Below, one piece after another: positions 37,307 through 45,722 of a stretch of DNA of 64,000 nt (position 1 is its first letter; the number at the start of each line of letters is the position of its first letter). This stretch comes from Shewanella algae. GTDB taxonomy: Bacteria > Pseudomonadota > Gammaproteobacteria > Enterobacterales > Shewanellaceae. The stretch lies in contig NZ_CP068230.1 of assembly GCF_009183365.2 (NCBI RefSeq), positions 45,001 through 109,000 of the forward strand. The letters are read 5' to 3'. The notes under the pieces are model-generated. The model searched no databases and had not been told where the DNA came from. It was given only the letters and a program-made list of their open reading frames with translations. Made by a program: the position numbers and the translations under genes.

Positions 37307-39412
37307 CTAGGCTGCATGTTCCTGAGTTTGATTGAGGCCAGACATGGTCACGAGTCCGGGAATATCCACTATCAGCGCCACCCGGCCGTCACCGAGAATG
37401 GTGGCACCGGACACCCCGGGCACTTTGGCGTAGTTGTCTTCCAGACTCTTGATCACCACTTGTTGCTGCGCCAGCAACTCATCGACCAGCAGGCCGACTT
37501 TTTGGTTGTTGTTGTCCACCACCATCACCAGCCCCTCTTTGACCTCTTTGGCCTGAGCCTGGTGATTGAACTCCTGATAAACGCGGATGACCGGCAGGTA
37601 CTCGTCTCGCAGGCGGATCACTTCGTGTTCTTCAGACAGCTTGTTGACCTTACTGCTTTCCACTTGCAACGACTCATAGATGGAGACCAGCGGCACCACA
37701 TAAGTATGCTCGCCGACCCTCACCAACTGGCCGTCGAGAATGGCCAGGGTCAAAGGCAAGCGAATGGTAAAACGGCTACCCTTGCCGGGCGTCGAGGCCA
37801 GCTCTACACTGCCGCTGAGTGCTTGAATGTTGCGTCTGACCACATCCATACCCACGCCCCGGCCAGAGAGGTTGGAGACGCTGTCGGCGGTAGAAAAGCC
37901 GGGTTTAAAGATGAGTTGCTGAATCGCCTCTGTGCTGAGTTCCTCTTCAGCGCCGACCAAGCCTTTATCTCTGGCCTTGGCGAGAATTCTGCCGGTATCC
38001 AATCCGGCGCCGTCATCGGTTATTTCTATGACGATATTGCCGCCTTGATGGAAGGCGTTGAGGGTGATCCTGCCGGTTTCCGGTTTACCCTTGGCACTGC
38101 GCACGGCAGGGGATTCAATGCCGTGATCCAAAGAGTTACGTACCAGATGCACCATGGGGTCGACAATTTTCTCCATCACTGTCTTGTCCAGCTCTGTCTC
38201 CTCACCTTTGAGGATCAGCTCAACCTTCTTGCCCAGCTGCTGACCTATATCGCGTACCAATCGGGGAAAACGGTTGAAGGCGAAGCTGATAGGCAGCATG
38301 CGGATCTGCATCACGCTTTCCTGCAGATCCCGAGTGTGATTGGCCAATTGCTCCAGCCCCTGCTGCAGTGACAGCAGAGCGTTATCGTCAATGCGTTCCT
38401 GTTGGCCTATCTGCCCCAGCATAGCCTGGGTGATCACCAGCTCACCCACCATATTGATCAGCATGTCTATCTTGTCGGTGCTGACCCGGATAGAACTGGT
38501 TTCCGCCGTTTTGGCAACAGCCTTGCCGGACTCCACTTTGGCTGTGGTGGCTGCGACCTGTGTCTCTTGGGAGGATGGGGCAGAAGTCGAGATAGGGGCT
38601 TGTTCCTGCGGAGACACACCTTCGACAAGCTGTGCCTTGGCGGGTAACTGCTGATAATGGATTTCACAGTCGTCCTCGACCCACTCAAACACCTCTTTTA
38701 TCCGCTCAAGTGGCGCCTCTGTGTCGAGTTGCAGCTGCCAATACAGACGGCAGGATTCGGGGTCCAGGTCTTCAAACTCAGGCAGTTCCTGCGCTGGCAG
38801 GCTGACCTTTAGCTCACCCAGCTCGGCGAGTTCGTTGAACATCAAAATGGGGTCGTTGCCGCATCTGAGAATGTCGGCGCCGGCATGGAAATCTATCTGC
38901 CAGCTGAGCCCAATATCTTTGGTTTCAGACTCTTTGGTTTCAGAATCTTTGGTTTCTGATGCTTTGGTTGATGACTTTTCATTATTTTGGCTGGCGTTAT
39001 CCGGCGCATCTTCGACCCCGGCAACTTCGGACAGCTCCTGATTGAAGCGGTTTTCCAGCTCCTGTTGCTGGGGTGATTCAAAGCTTTGACCTGCCATCAA
39101 GGCCTGCAGCATGTTGCGCAGCAGATCCACCGACAAGAGCAACATATCCTGATGATTGGCGGTCATTTCCCGGCGGCCATCACGGATTTCATCCAACAGG
39201 GTTTCCAGCAAGTGGGTGAATCCGGCGACCTGGTTGAAACCAAAAGTGGCGCTGCCTCCCTTAATCGAATGGGCGGCACGAAAAATGGTATTTATGGTTT
39301 CCGGATCCGGTTGCTGCACGTTCAGTTTCAGCAGCTCAGATTCCATGACCTCCAGGCCTTCGAGGCTTTCTTCAAAGAACACCTGGGTGAATTGGCTCAG
39401 ATCTATGTCCAT
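37307..39412 (-). CDS. cheA: Chemotaxis histidine kinase CheA
   Basis: A 701-aa kinase. The Hpt domain has H48 in FRAAHSIKGGSATFG. A low-complexity linker has tandem SETK(D/E) units at residues 152-166. Then come a P2-like segment (about 170-260), a second Ala/Ser/Thr linker, dimerisation helices (about 308-370), an ATPase domain with N box HLVRNSLDHGIE, DDGAGLD and GRGVGMDVV, and a C-terminal CheW-like domain. It phosphorylates the adjacent CheY and CheB. AAGGAG precedes the ATG. Confidence 0.97.
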   Translation of the reverse strand: MDIDLSQFTQVFFEESLEGLEVMESELLKLNVQQPDPETINTIFRAAHSIKGGSATFGFNQVAGFTHLLETLLDEIRDGRREMTANHQDMLLLSVDLLRNMLQALMAGQSFESPQQQELENRFNQELSEVAGVEDAPDNASQNNEKSSTKASETKDSETKESETKDIGLSWQIDFHAGADILRCGNDPILMFNELAELGELKVSLPAQELPEFEDLDPESCRLYWQLQLDTEAPLERIKEVFEWVEDDCEIHYQQLPAKAQLVEGVSPQEQAPISTSAPSSQETQVAATTAKVESGKAVAKTAETSSIRVSTDKIDMLINMVGELVITQAMLGQIGQQERIDDNALLSLQQGLEQLANHTRDLQESVMQIRMLPISFAFNRFPRLVRDIGQQLGKKVELILKGEETELDKTVMEKIVDPMVHLVRNSLDHGIESPAVRSAKGKPETGRITLNAFHQGGNIVIEITDDGAGLDTGRILAKARDKGLVGAEEELSTEAIQQLIFKPGFSTADSVSNLSGRGVGMDVVRRNIQALSGSVELASTPGKGSRFTIRLPLTLAILDGQLVRVGEHTYVVPLVSIYESLQVESSKVNKLSEEHEVIRLRDEYLPVIRVYQEFNHQAQAKEVKEGLVMVVDNNNQKVGLLVDELLAQQQVVIKSLEDNYAKVPGVSGATILGDGRVALIVDIPGLVTMSGLNQTQEHAA
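38915..38959 (-). repeat. Three 15-bp tandem repeats inside cheA
   Basis: A 15-bp unit (plus strand CTTTGGTTTCAGA with changes) occurs three times in a row and encodes SETK(D/E)(S/I)-type pentads in the linker after the Hpt domain. Slippage would change the linker by whole 5-residue steps without shifting the frame. Confidence 0.75.
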
Positions 39413-39433
39413 ATATCCGCTCCTTGCCGGAGG

Positions 39434-39796
39434 CTAACCCAATACTTTGCGAACCGTGGCCAACAGCTGATCCGGGTTGAAGGGTTTGACTATCCAACCG
39501 GTGGCTCCGGCGGCTCGTCCCTGTTGCTTCTTGTCTGTGGTCGACTCTGTGGTCAGCATCAACATGGGCACAAACTTGTAGTTGGGCAGCTCGCGCAAGT
39601 TACGTATCAGCTCGATACCATCCATAATTGGCATGTTGACGTCCGATATCACCAGGTCAAACTCTCTGCCTTGGGCTACTTTCAACGCTTCCTCGCCATT
39701 GTTGGCTTCGGTCACGTCGAAACCTGCTGTCTTGAGAGTAAAGCTCACCATTTGCCGCATGGAGGCTGAATCATCAACTGCGAGGATTGTCTTCAT
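39434..39796 (-). CDS. cheY: Chemotaxis response regulator CheY
   Basis: A 120-aa single-domain receiver: D8/D9 in AVDDSASMRQ, phospho-acceptor D52 in LVISDVNMPIMDG, the switch Thr in LMLTTES, and the Lys in WIVKPF. The ATG at 39796 has AAAGGA 8 nt upstream; the longer frame is not needed. It overlaps the STAS gene by 23 bp. Its target (flagellar motor or another output) cannot be told from the sequence. Confidence 0.95.
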   Translation of the reverse strand: MKTILAVDDSASMRQMVSFTLKTAGFDVTEANNGEEALKVAQGREFDLVISDVNMPIMDGIELIRNLRELPNYKFVPMLMLTTESTTDKKQQGRAAGATGWIVKPFNPDQLLATVRKVLG

Positions 39797-40091
39797 TGAG
39801 CGTTTCCTTTTCAAAATCCGAATCGAGTGTCGGGATCCTGATACCCAGGCGCGTCAGTTGAGCGATAAAGGCGGGTTGAGCCTGTTGCCATGACAGTTTC
39901 AACCCTCGCTTGTCGCAACTCAGAGCAAACAGGTACAGCAACTGGGCGCCGGCAGTATCCACCTTGTGCAACTCACCGGCATCCAGGATCAATTCATCGA
40001 CCCGATGCAAGAGCTCCAATAGTTTTTGGTAGAGTGGCTGAATATTGCGAATGCTTATTTCTGAACCCAGTGCCAGTGTGTCGATGGACAT
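39774..40091 (-). CDS. STAS-domain protein heading the che operon
   Basis: A 105-aa single STAS domain (anti-sigma-factor antagonist/MlaB-like): ISIRNIQPLYQKLLELLH, ELILDAGELHKVDTAGAQLLYLFAL, and GLKLSWQQAQPAFIAQLTRLG. Residue T57 or nearby in HKVDTAGAQ occupies the place where related proteins carry a phosphorylated Ser/Thr. STAS genes lead some non-enteric che operons. AGGGAAG lies before the ATG at 40091. It overlaps cheY, so the two are co-translated. The partner is not known. Confidence 0.88.
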   Translation of the reverse strand: MSIDTLALGSEISIRNIQPLYQKLLELLHRVDELILDAGELHKVDTAGAQLLYLFALSCDKRGLKLSWQQAQPAFIAQLTRLGIRIPTLDSDFEKETLNEDNPRS

Positions 40092-40196
40092 AGTGCTTCC
40101 CTGTTTTCCCAACACACAAAAGATAGTCGGCAAATTTCACTTCTGCCTCTTTTCAAAAGAAAAAATGGTATATGAATGACTAGGCTCTTTAGGGGG

Positions 40197-40844
40197 TTAG
40201 TGAGGCCCTTGATACTGAGTAACCAGAGTGCGAAAGTCGGCCAGCAGTTCATCGTTGCGGATTTGCGGCAGTTGTCCGGGTGTCTGTGAACTGGGCTTGA
40301 TGGTGGCGTAGCGGCGGCCGTCGGGCGAGATCAGGATCAAAGAGGCGCTGTGATCCACTTGGTAGTCAGGGCCATCGCCGACCAGTGAATACACCAGGCC
40401 CAGATCGCGGCTGAAGGGCAATAATGCCGGGTGCTCGGCCCGCAAACCTATGAACTCGGGATTAAAGAAGGCCAGGTAGTCTTTGAGTTTGCTTTGGCTG
40501 TCACGCTCAGGGTCGACACTGAGCAGTATCACCTGTATTGGTGCCACTTGTGCCAGTTTCGGGTAGACGGCACTGAGTTTGCCAAGGGTGGTGGGACATA
40601 CGTCCGGGCAGGAGGTGTAACCGGCGAAAATCAAACTCCATTTCTGTTTTAGCTTGTCATTATCGAATTGATGACCGTTTTGGTCCTGCAACTTAAAAGG
40701 TTGCAGAGGCCTTGGGGTTTCATATTGAAAGCTGGTTTGTAGTGCCTGCGGCGGCTGAGACGAAGGTCGGTGAAACAGCTGCACACTGGCCAAACCGCCA
40801 AGACCTATGAGCAAAATACCCGCCACCAAGATGCGTTTCTTCAT
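40197..40844 (-). CDS. SCO family copper chaperone for oxidase assembly
   Basis: A 215-aa thioredoxin-fold protein anchored by one N-terminal helix (LVAGILLIGLGGLASVQLF). The copper/redox motif is C79 and C83 in GYTSCPDVCPTTLG, with the distal His in YQVDHSASLIL. SCO proteins help build the CuA site of cytochrome oxidase subunit II, which is encoded in the same run. It is the last gene of the oxidase block. GGAG lies 7 nt before the ATG. Confidence 0.93.
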   Translation of the reverse strand: MKKRILVAGILLIGLGGLASVQLFHRPSSQPPQALQTSFQYETPRPLQPFKLQDQNGHQFDNDKLKQKWSLIFAGYTSCPDVCPTTLGKLSAVYPKLAQVAPIQVILLSVDPERDSQSKLKDYLAFFNPEFIGLRAEHPALLPFSRDLGLVYSLVGDGPDYQVDHSASLILISPDGRRYATIKPSSQTPGQLPQIRNDELLADFRTLVTQYQGPH

Positions 40845-40847
40845 GAT

Positions 40848-41753
40848 TCAACTCCAGAGGTAATGATCCACAAGCAGGGCAATAAACAGCAGCATTAGCT
40901 GATAGATGGAGAAACGGAACACGGCCATCGCCAGCCCGGGGCGGTCGGCAAACTTGAGTTGCCAGGCCTTGTAGATAAACAGGCAACTGAGAATGGTGGA
41001 AGCCAGCAGATAGACGGGGCCACTCAAGCCAACCAAAACCGGCAATAAGCAGGCGATGGCCAGCAGAAGGGTGTAGAGCAGAATACAGGTCTTGGTAAAT
41101 TCTACCCCGTGAGTCACAGGCAGCATGGGGATATCCACCTTGGCATACTCTTTTTGACGGTGAATGGCCAAGGCCCAGAAATGAGGTGGAGTCCAGGTGA
41201 AAATAATGATCACCAACAGCCAGGCGTGGCCGTGAAAGTCATTGGTTACCGCCGTCCAACCCAGCAGTGGCGGCATGGCACCGGCAAGGCCACCTATCAC
41301 GATATTTTGGGGGGTTGCCCGCTTTAAATAGGCGGTATAGATAAGGGCGTAGCCAATCAGGCTGGCACAGGTCAACCAGGCGGTGAGTGGATTCACCAGC
41401 CAATAGAGTAGGGTAAAGCCCGCCAGTCCAAGCAAGACGGCAAAGCTCAAGGCCCGACTCACGCTCACTCGTCCCTTGGGTAAGGGGCGGTTATAAGTGC
41501 GGGCCATCAGGCCATCAATGCGTCGATCGATAAGGTGATTCAAGGCGGCCGCCGAGCCAGCCATCATGGCAATTCCCATTAGCCCGGCAAGCAAGGGCTG
41601 TAGGGGGACGGCACCGGGCAACGCCAGGCACATGCCCACCAGGACGGTGAGCAGCATCAGCGCCACCACCTTGGGCTTGGTCATTTCCAGGTAATCGCGC
41701 CAGGAGATCTCTGTGCGGGTCGCGTCCTGGGCTATGGAGAGTAGTTTGGCCAT
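40848..41753 (-). CDS. cyoE: Heme o synthase (protoheme IX farnesyltransferase)
   Basis: A 301-aa UbiA-family membrane prenyltransferase. The Asp-rich site reads AALNHLIDRRIDGLMART, with about nine helices; KPKVVALMLLTVLVG is near the start. It adds farnesyl to heme b, giving heme o for the next enzyme, heme A synthase. The ATG at 41753 is preceded by GAGGGAC. It lies 13 nt downstream of the heme A synthase gene. Confidence 0.95.
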   Translation of the reverse strand: MAKLLSIAQDATRTEISWRDYLEMTKPKVVALMLLTVLVGMCLALPGAVPLQPLLAGLMGIAMMAGSAAALNHLIDRRIDGLMARTYNRPLPKGRVSVSRALSFAVLLGLAGFTLLYWLVNPLTAWLTCASLIGYALIYTAYLKRATPQNIVIGGLAGAMPPLLGWTAVTNDFHGHAWLLVIIIFTWTPPHFWALAIHRQKEYAKVDIPMLPVTHGVEFTKTCILLYTLLLAIACLLPVLVGLSGPVYLLASTILSCLFIYKAWQLKFADRPGLAMAVFRFSIYQLMLLFIALLVDHYLWS

Positions 41754-41766
41754 AAACAGTCCCTCT

Positions 41767-42750
41767 TCAGGCTTTACGCCAAAGCGCATAGTTGATGAAT
41801 ACCAAAGTCAGCAGCAGCAGGGCTGCACCGCCGTTATGGGCAACCGCCACCGGCAGCGGCAGATGCAGCAAGACGTTGGCCAGGCCCAATGACAGCTGTA
41901 ATCCCAGCACTAAGGTGAGTACCAGAGCCGAGCGTTTCAGGATGCTTGAGTCGGCTCTGCGCCAGAGCATGAATGCCAGGGTGAGTACTAGTATCGCGGT
42001 CAGCAGGGCACCTATTCGGTGGGCAATATGTATGGTCATCCGGGTGTGATAATCCAATACGCCGAACTCAAAGCTGGGATGCTGCCCCTGAAAAGGAGAG
42101 AAGGCATCTGCCAGACGTAGGTTGTTGCTCCAGTCACCTTCGCAGATAGGCAACTCTGTGCAGGCCAGGGCGGCGTAGTTGGAGGAGGTCCAGCCGCCAA
42201 GCATAATTTGCAGTACCACAATGGCCAGCGCCACCATGGCCAAAGGCGCCAAGGTGCGGGCTTTGGGATCGCCATCCGGGATTTGCAGCGGCCGGAGCCT
42301 GAGATACAGCAGCAACAACAGCGAAAACAGGGTGAATCCCCCGAGCAGGTGAGACATGACCACGACGGGCATCAGTTTCATGGTCACAGTCCACATTCCC
42401 AGCAGCGCTTGAAATACGATCAGTGCGGCGATCAGTCCCGGCAGCGTCTTCGGGGTTGTGCTGCCACGCCAACTCTGGATCAAAATAAGTAATACCAGAA
42501 TCCCCAGCGAGCCGGCCACATATCTGTGGATCATCTCCAGCCAGGCTTTCTTGGGTTCTATTTCTTGTCCCGGAAAGTGGCGTTCGACATGAGCCAATTC
42601 ATGGGCCTGAGAAGGCACCTTGATATGGCCATAGCAACCGGGCCAGTCGGGGCAGCCAAGGCCGGCATCCGACAGCCGGGTGTAGGCGCCCAACAGGATT
42701 ACCGTCAGAGTGCAGATGAGGGTCATCTTCAGTAGCAAGTTCAGTTTCAT
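41767..42750 (-). CDS. ctaA: Heme A synthase (COX15/CtaA family)
   Basis: A 327-aa integral membrane enzyme that oxidises heme o to heme a. Eight helices are visible, with the family sequences YTRLSDAGLGCPDWPGCYG, AWLEMIHRYVAGSLG, VVMSHLLGG and RMTIHIAHRIGALL holding the heme-ligand His residues. The ATG overlaps the previous stop as TGATG, so translation is coupled. Confidence 0.95.
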   Translation of the reverse strand: MKLNLLLKMTLICTLTVILLGAYTRLSDAGLGCPDWPGCYGHIKVPSQAHELAHVERHFPGQEIEPKKAWLEMIHRYVAGSLGILVLLILIQSWRGSTTPKTLPGLIAALIVFQALLGMWTVTMKLMPVVVMSHLLGGFTLFSLLLLLYLRLRPLQIPDGDPKARTLAPLAMVALAIVVLQIMLGGWTSSNYAALACTELPICEGDWSNNLRLADAFSPFQGQHPSFEFGVLDYHTRMTIHIAHRIGALLTAILVLTLAFMLWRRADSSILKRSALVLTLVLGLQLSLGLANVLLHLPLPVAVAHNGGAALLLLTLVFINYALWRKA

Positions 42751-43292
42751 CAGCCCACCCTCGAGAGTTTCAACAGCTTGCGCAGGTCGCTGACCAAGGC
42801 CTTGCCCTGCAGGAGTTGGCCCTGGTGATCCACTACCCCCGGATAGGCCAACACCCAAGCGCCCAGAGGGTCGACTATCACCAACATCTGCTGCTGTAAT
42901 GGATTCTCGGCGGTCAGAGGTTTATCCAGAGTGACTCGATGAAAGTCGTTGTTTAGCGGAGCACCCGTGTCGCTTTCCCGGTTGATGAAAATCAGGGTGT
43001 CGACCCTGTCCATCTCGGCGCCCAGCGCCGTATGGCTCTGCTGCAATATGTAGAGCCGTTCCTGGCATAGTTCATCGCAGTTGGCCGGTATCAGGTATAG
43101 GACTTGCCAACGGCCGGGAAGCGGGTTGTCTAGCCCAAGTTGCTGATAACCCAGATTAACCGGCAGCAACTGGCCCTTGTTGGTGGCTCCACCTTGATAT
43201 AGCTCGAAGCTCAGTACCAGTTTTGCCAGTATCACCGGCAGGGCAAAGGCCAGCAGTAGTATCAAGAGTGGTCTTTGGGTTCGGGAGTTCAT
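42750..43292 (-). CDS. Conserved oxidase-operon protein with a Cx3C motif
   Basis: A 180-aa protein with one N-terminal membrane helix (LLILLLAFALPVILAKLVLSF) and a periplasmic domain. The region GRWQVLYLIPANCDELCQERLYIL has C72 and C76 in a Cx3C motif placed after a beta strand, as in SCO proteins. The later DRVDTLIFINRE and QQMLVIVDPLGAWVLAYP also resemble a thioredoxin-like fold. I infer a metal or thiol role in CuA or CuB assembly. It lies between SURF1 and heme A synthase, and its name is not known to me. Confidence 0.8.
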   Translation of the reverse strand: MNSRTQRPLLILLLAFALPVILAKLVLSFELYQGGATNKGQLLPVNLGYQQLGLDNPLPGRWQVLYLIPANCDELCQERLYILQQSHTALGAEMDRVDTLIFINRESDTGAPLNNDFHRVTLDKPLTAENPLQQQMLVIVDPLGAWVLAYPGVVDHQGQLLQGKALVSDLRKLLKLSRVG

Positions 43293-43352
43293 CCTGGCTC
43301 CTCTTGCTGTAATTGGGCGTTCTGAATTCAGCTCGCCCTATGGTTAGTGTGG

Positions 43353-44099
43353 TTAGTGTCGATTCAGTTTCCAGCGCCACCAGACAAGCAGTAACAACAG
43401 GGCGGCAGCCATGGAAAACCACTGTAGGGCATAACCCAAGTGTTTTTCAGCCGGCATGGGCAATGGTTGCCAGGGTCTTGGCAAGTCTACACCTTCCAGC
43501 TGAACCGGCTGCAACACGGCCTGAATCAGTTTGTGCCCAAGCAAGTGTTCGAGCTGTGACCAGTTGAGATTCTGTATTCGCTTGGGCCAACCGGCTTCGG
43601 CCAAGAGCTCCTGGCTCAGTGGGTTACTGCCCTTTTGCCACAATCGGCCTTCGAGGGTGAGGCGTGGCGGTAATGGCAATATCTCTGGCAGTTCACTGCG
43701 TTTTTCTGGAGCTGGGATAAACCCCAGCTCCAGCAATAACCAGGGTTGCTCCGGCTCAACTTGCAGAGGTTGCAGCAACAGGTAGCCCACTCGTCCTTGG
43801 TACACCTGGTTGTCCAGCAGCAATTGCTTACCGCTCAATATATTGGCACTCAGCTGCAGTTTCTGCCCTGTGAGCCGGCTGCCAGGGTCTTGCCTCAGCA
43901 GAGCTGAAAAACTGCTTGGCCCCGCATCTGCTTTGGCAGCAATCTCCTGAGCCAATAGTTGCTTTTCTTCAGCGCGCTGCAGTTGCCAGAATCCCAGCTT
44001 GACCATGAGTAGAAACAGCCCCAAAGTAAATAACAGTGCAAGGTAACGCCCCCAAGGGATGGGAGAGTGAATGTCAGTCAGTTTTTTCTTTAAAGTCAT
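43353..44099 (-). CDS. SURF1 family oxidase assembly protein
   Basis: A 248-aa protein with transmembrane helices at both ends (LALLFTLGLFLLMVKLGFWQL; SMAAALLLLLVWW) and the SURF1 core between (GFWQLQRAEEKQLL, GRVGYLLLQPL, LLELGFIP, HLGYALQWFSMA). SURF1 assists heme a insertion into subunit I. The start at 44099 has no clear ribosome site, and it overlaps the divergent DUF2909 gene by 29 bp. Other starts further inside are possible. Confidence 0.88.
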   Translation of the reverse strand: MTLKKKLTDIHSPIPWGRYLALLFTLGLFLLMVKLGFWQLQRAEEKQLLAQEIAAKADAGPSSFSALLRQDPGSRLTGQKLQLSANILSGKQLLLDNQVYQGRVGYLLLQPLQVEPEQPWLLLELGFIPAPEKRSELPEILPLPPRLTLEGRLWQKGSNPLSQELLAEAGWPKRIQNLNWSQLEHLLGHKLIQAVLQPVQLEGVDLPRPWQPLPMPAEKHLGYALQWFSMAAALLLLLVWWRWKLNRH

Positions 44100-44289
44100 A
44101 TTGGTACTGCTACTGCTGTTCATCATTTTCAACCTTGGTCGCGCCCTGTGGATCATGGTGCGCGGCGATTCATCTGTTCCCATGAGCCGTTTTCTTGGCC
44201 GCCGGGTGTTGTTTTCGGCGCTGGTGGTTCTTTTGTTGCTGCTGGCATTGGCGCTGGGGATTATTTCCCCCAATCCCCGGCCTTACTAA
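44071..44289 (+). CDS. DUF2909 family small membrane protein
   Basis: A 72-aa protein with two hydrophobic helices (VILVLLLLFIIFNLGRALW; LVVLLLLLALALGIISP) joined by a short basic loop. DUF2909 genes are typically found inside oxidase gene clusters, on either strand. GGGAGAG precedes the ATG. It lies opposite to the rest of the operon; both ends overlap neighbours (SURF1 start, subunit III end). Function unknown. Confidence 0.85.
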   Translation: MSVSFFFKVILVLLLLFIIFNLGRALWIMVRGDSSVPMSRFLGRRVLFSALVVLLLLLALALGIISPNPRPY

Positions 44290-45161
44290 AGCACATACAC
44301 AAAAACAAACAGGCATAGCCAAACCACATCGACAAAGTGCCAATACCAGCTGCCGGCCTGAAAGGCAAAGTGACGCTCAGCGCTGAAGTGCCCCTTTAAA
44401 ACCCTGAAAAACAGCACCAACAGGAATAGTGTGCCCAGAGTCACATGCATACCGTGGAAACCTGTCAGCAGGAAGAAGGTGTTGCCATAGACACCGGACT
44501 GCAGCGTCAGCCCCAGCTCAGTGTAGGCATGGACATATTCCTCTCCCTGCAAGATTAGAAAGGCCAGTCCCAGCAAGATGGTGAGTCCAAGCCAGAGGGT
44601 TAAGGCGGTGCGTTTGCCTTTCTCTAACCCCAGGTGGGCAAAGTGCAGGGTAATAGAGGAGGTGAGCAGAATAATGGTATTGAAAAGAGGTAAACCATTC
44701 CAACCCATGGCTTGGGTTTCAGTGCCGTTCGGGGTTTTAAGTAAGGGCCAGCCTGCGCTGAATCCAGGCCAGAGCACTTCGTTGGTCATAGCATTGTTGG
44801 ATGCGCCACCCAACCAAGGCACAGCCACCATACGGGCATAGAAGAGGGCGCCGAAAAAGGCCGCAAAGAACATCACCTCAGAGAAGATGAACCAACTCAT
44901 TCCCTGACGAAATGACCTGTCCATCTGTGGCGAATAGAGACCACTCATGGATTCATGGATCACGTTTCTGAACCAGCCAATCAGCATGAACAGAATGACG
45001 GCAATCCCTGCCAGCAGTACATAACTGCCATGGCCACCGTCAGACTTGAGCTGGGATACATAAGTACCGGCACCATAGGCGATAAGGAAAAGCCCCAATG
45101 CGCCGACAATCGGCCAGGCGCTTTGAGCCGGAACATAATAGTGTTCATGTTTACTGGTCAT
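44286..45161 (-). CDS. ctaE: Cytochrome c oxidase subunit III
   Basis: A 291-aa protein with seven helices. The family residues appear in FFAAFFGALFYARM, SITLHFAHLGLEKG, LILQGEEYVHAY and FFLLTGFHGMHVTLGTLFLL, and it ends WYWHFVDVVWLCLFVFVYVL. Its start overlaps the ctaG stop as ATGA. It is a core subunit of the aa3/caa3 oxidase encoded here. Confidence 0.97.
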   Translation of the reverse strand: MTSKHEHYYVPAQSAWPIVGALGLFLIAYGAGTYVSQLKSDGGHGSYVLLAGIAVILFMLIGWFRNVIHESMSGLYSPQMDRSFRQGMSWFIFSEVMFFAAFFGALFYARMVAVPWLGGASNNAMTNEVLWPGFSAGWPLLKTPNGTETQAMGWNGLPLFNTIILLTSSITLHFAHLGLEKGKRTALTLWLGLTILLGLAFLILQGEEYVHAYTELGLTLQSGVYGNTFFLLTGFHGMHVTLGTLFLLVLFFRVLKGHFSAERHFAFQAGSWYWHFVDVVWLCLFVFVYVL

Positions 45162-45721
45162 TTCGCTGCTCCTTGCTCCAGGGCATCGGATATCTGTCTA
45201 TCCGTGATGTCATAGAGGGTGTAAGAGAGGGTCAGAGTGCTGATGGAGTCCGGCAGGTCCGGATCCACGTAAAACACCAGCGGCAGCTCGGCACTGGCAT
45301 CGGCAGCCAGCGGCTGCTGATTGAAACAGAAGCACTCGGTTTTATTGAAGTAGGCGGCGCCTTGTCCCGGTGAAACGGAAGGGATTGCCTGACCTATCTT
45401 GTATTGGTGTGACAGGTTGCGGGCCAGAAAGCGGGTATGGGTCAACTGGCCGGGATGCACCTTGATACGGGTCACTTCCGGCTTGAACTCCCACGGCATT
45501 CCCTTGGCCACCTGAGAGATAAACTCCACAGTGACCAAGCGGCTGTTATCCACTTGGGCACTATAAGTGGCGGCGCTGGTGTTGGTCTTGCCATTGATCC
45601 CCAACTGCTGACAAAGCACGTCATAGAGCGGCACCAGGGCAAAGCCGAAGCCGAACATGGCTACGGCGCCAAGCAGCAGCAGGCGTACCAGTTTACGGTT
45701 GTCGGGGCGGGAGTCTGTCAT
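45158..45721 (-). CDS. ctaG: Cytochrome c oxidase assembly protein CtaG (Cox11)
   Basis: A 187-aa protein with one N-terminal helix (LVRLLLLGAVAMFGFGFALVPLYDVLC) and a periplasmic domain with the copper motif ECFCFNQQPL. It delivers copper to the CuB site of subunit I. The true start is ATG at 45721, just after subunit I; the longer frame overlaps subunit I and is rejected. It is followed by subunit III. Confidence 0.95.
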   Translation of the reverse strand: MTDSRPDNRKLVRLLLLGAVAMFGFGFALVPLYDVLCQQLGINGKTNTSAATYSAQVDNSRLVTVEFISQVAKGMPWEFKPEVTRIKVHPGQLTHTRFLARNLSHQYKIGQAIPSVSPGQGAAYFNKTECFCFNQQPLAADASAELPLVFYVDPDLPDSISTLTLSYTLYDITDRQISDALEQGAAK

Positions 45722-45722
45722 A

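Noticed and set aside
37250..38371. 373-codon plus-strand frame opposite cheA
   Set aside because: It is the antisense of the clear CheA coding sequence, and its product has no recognisable domain.
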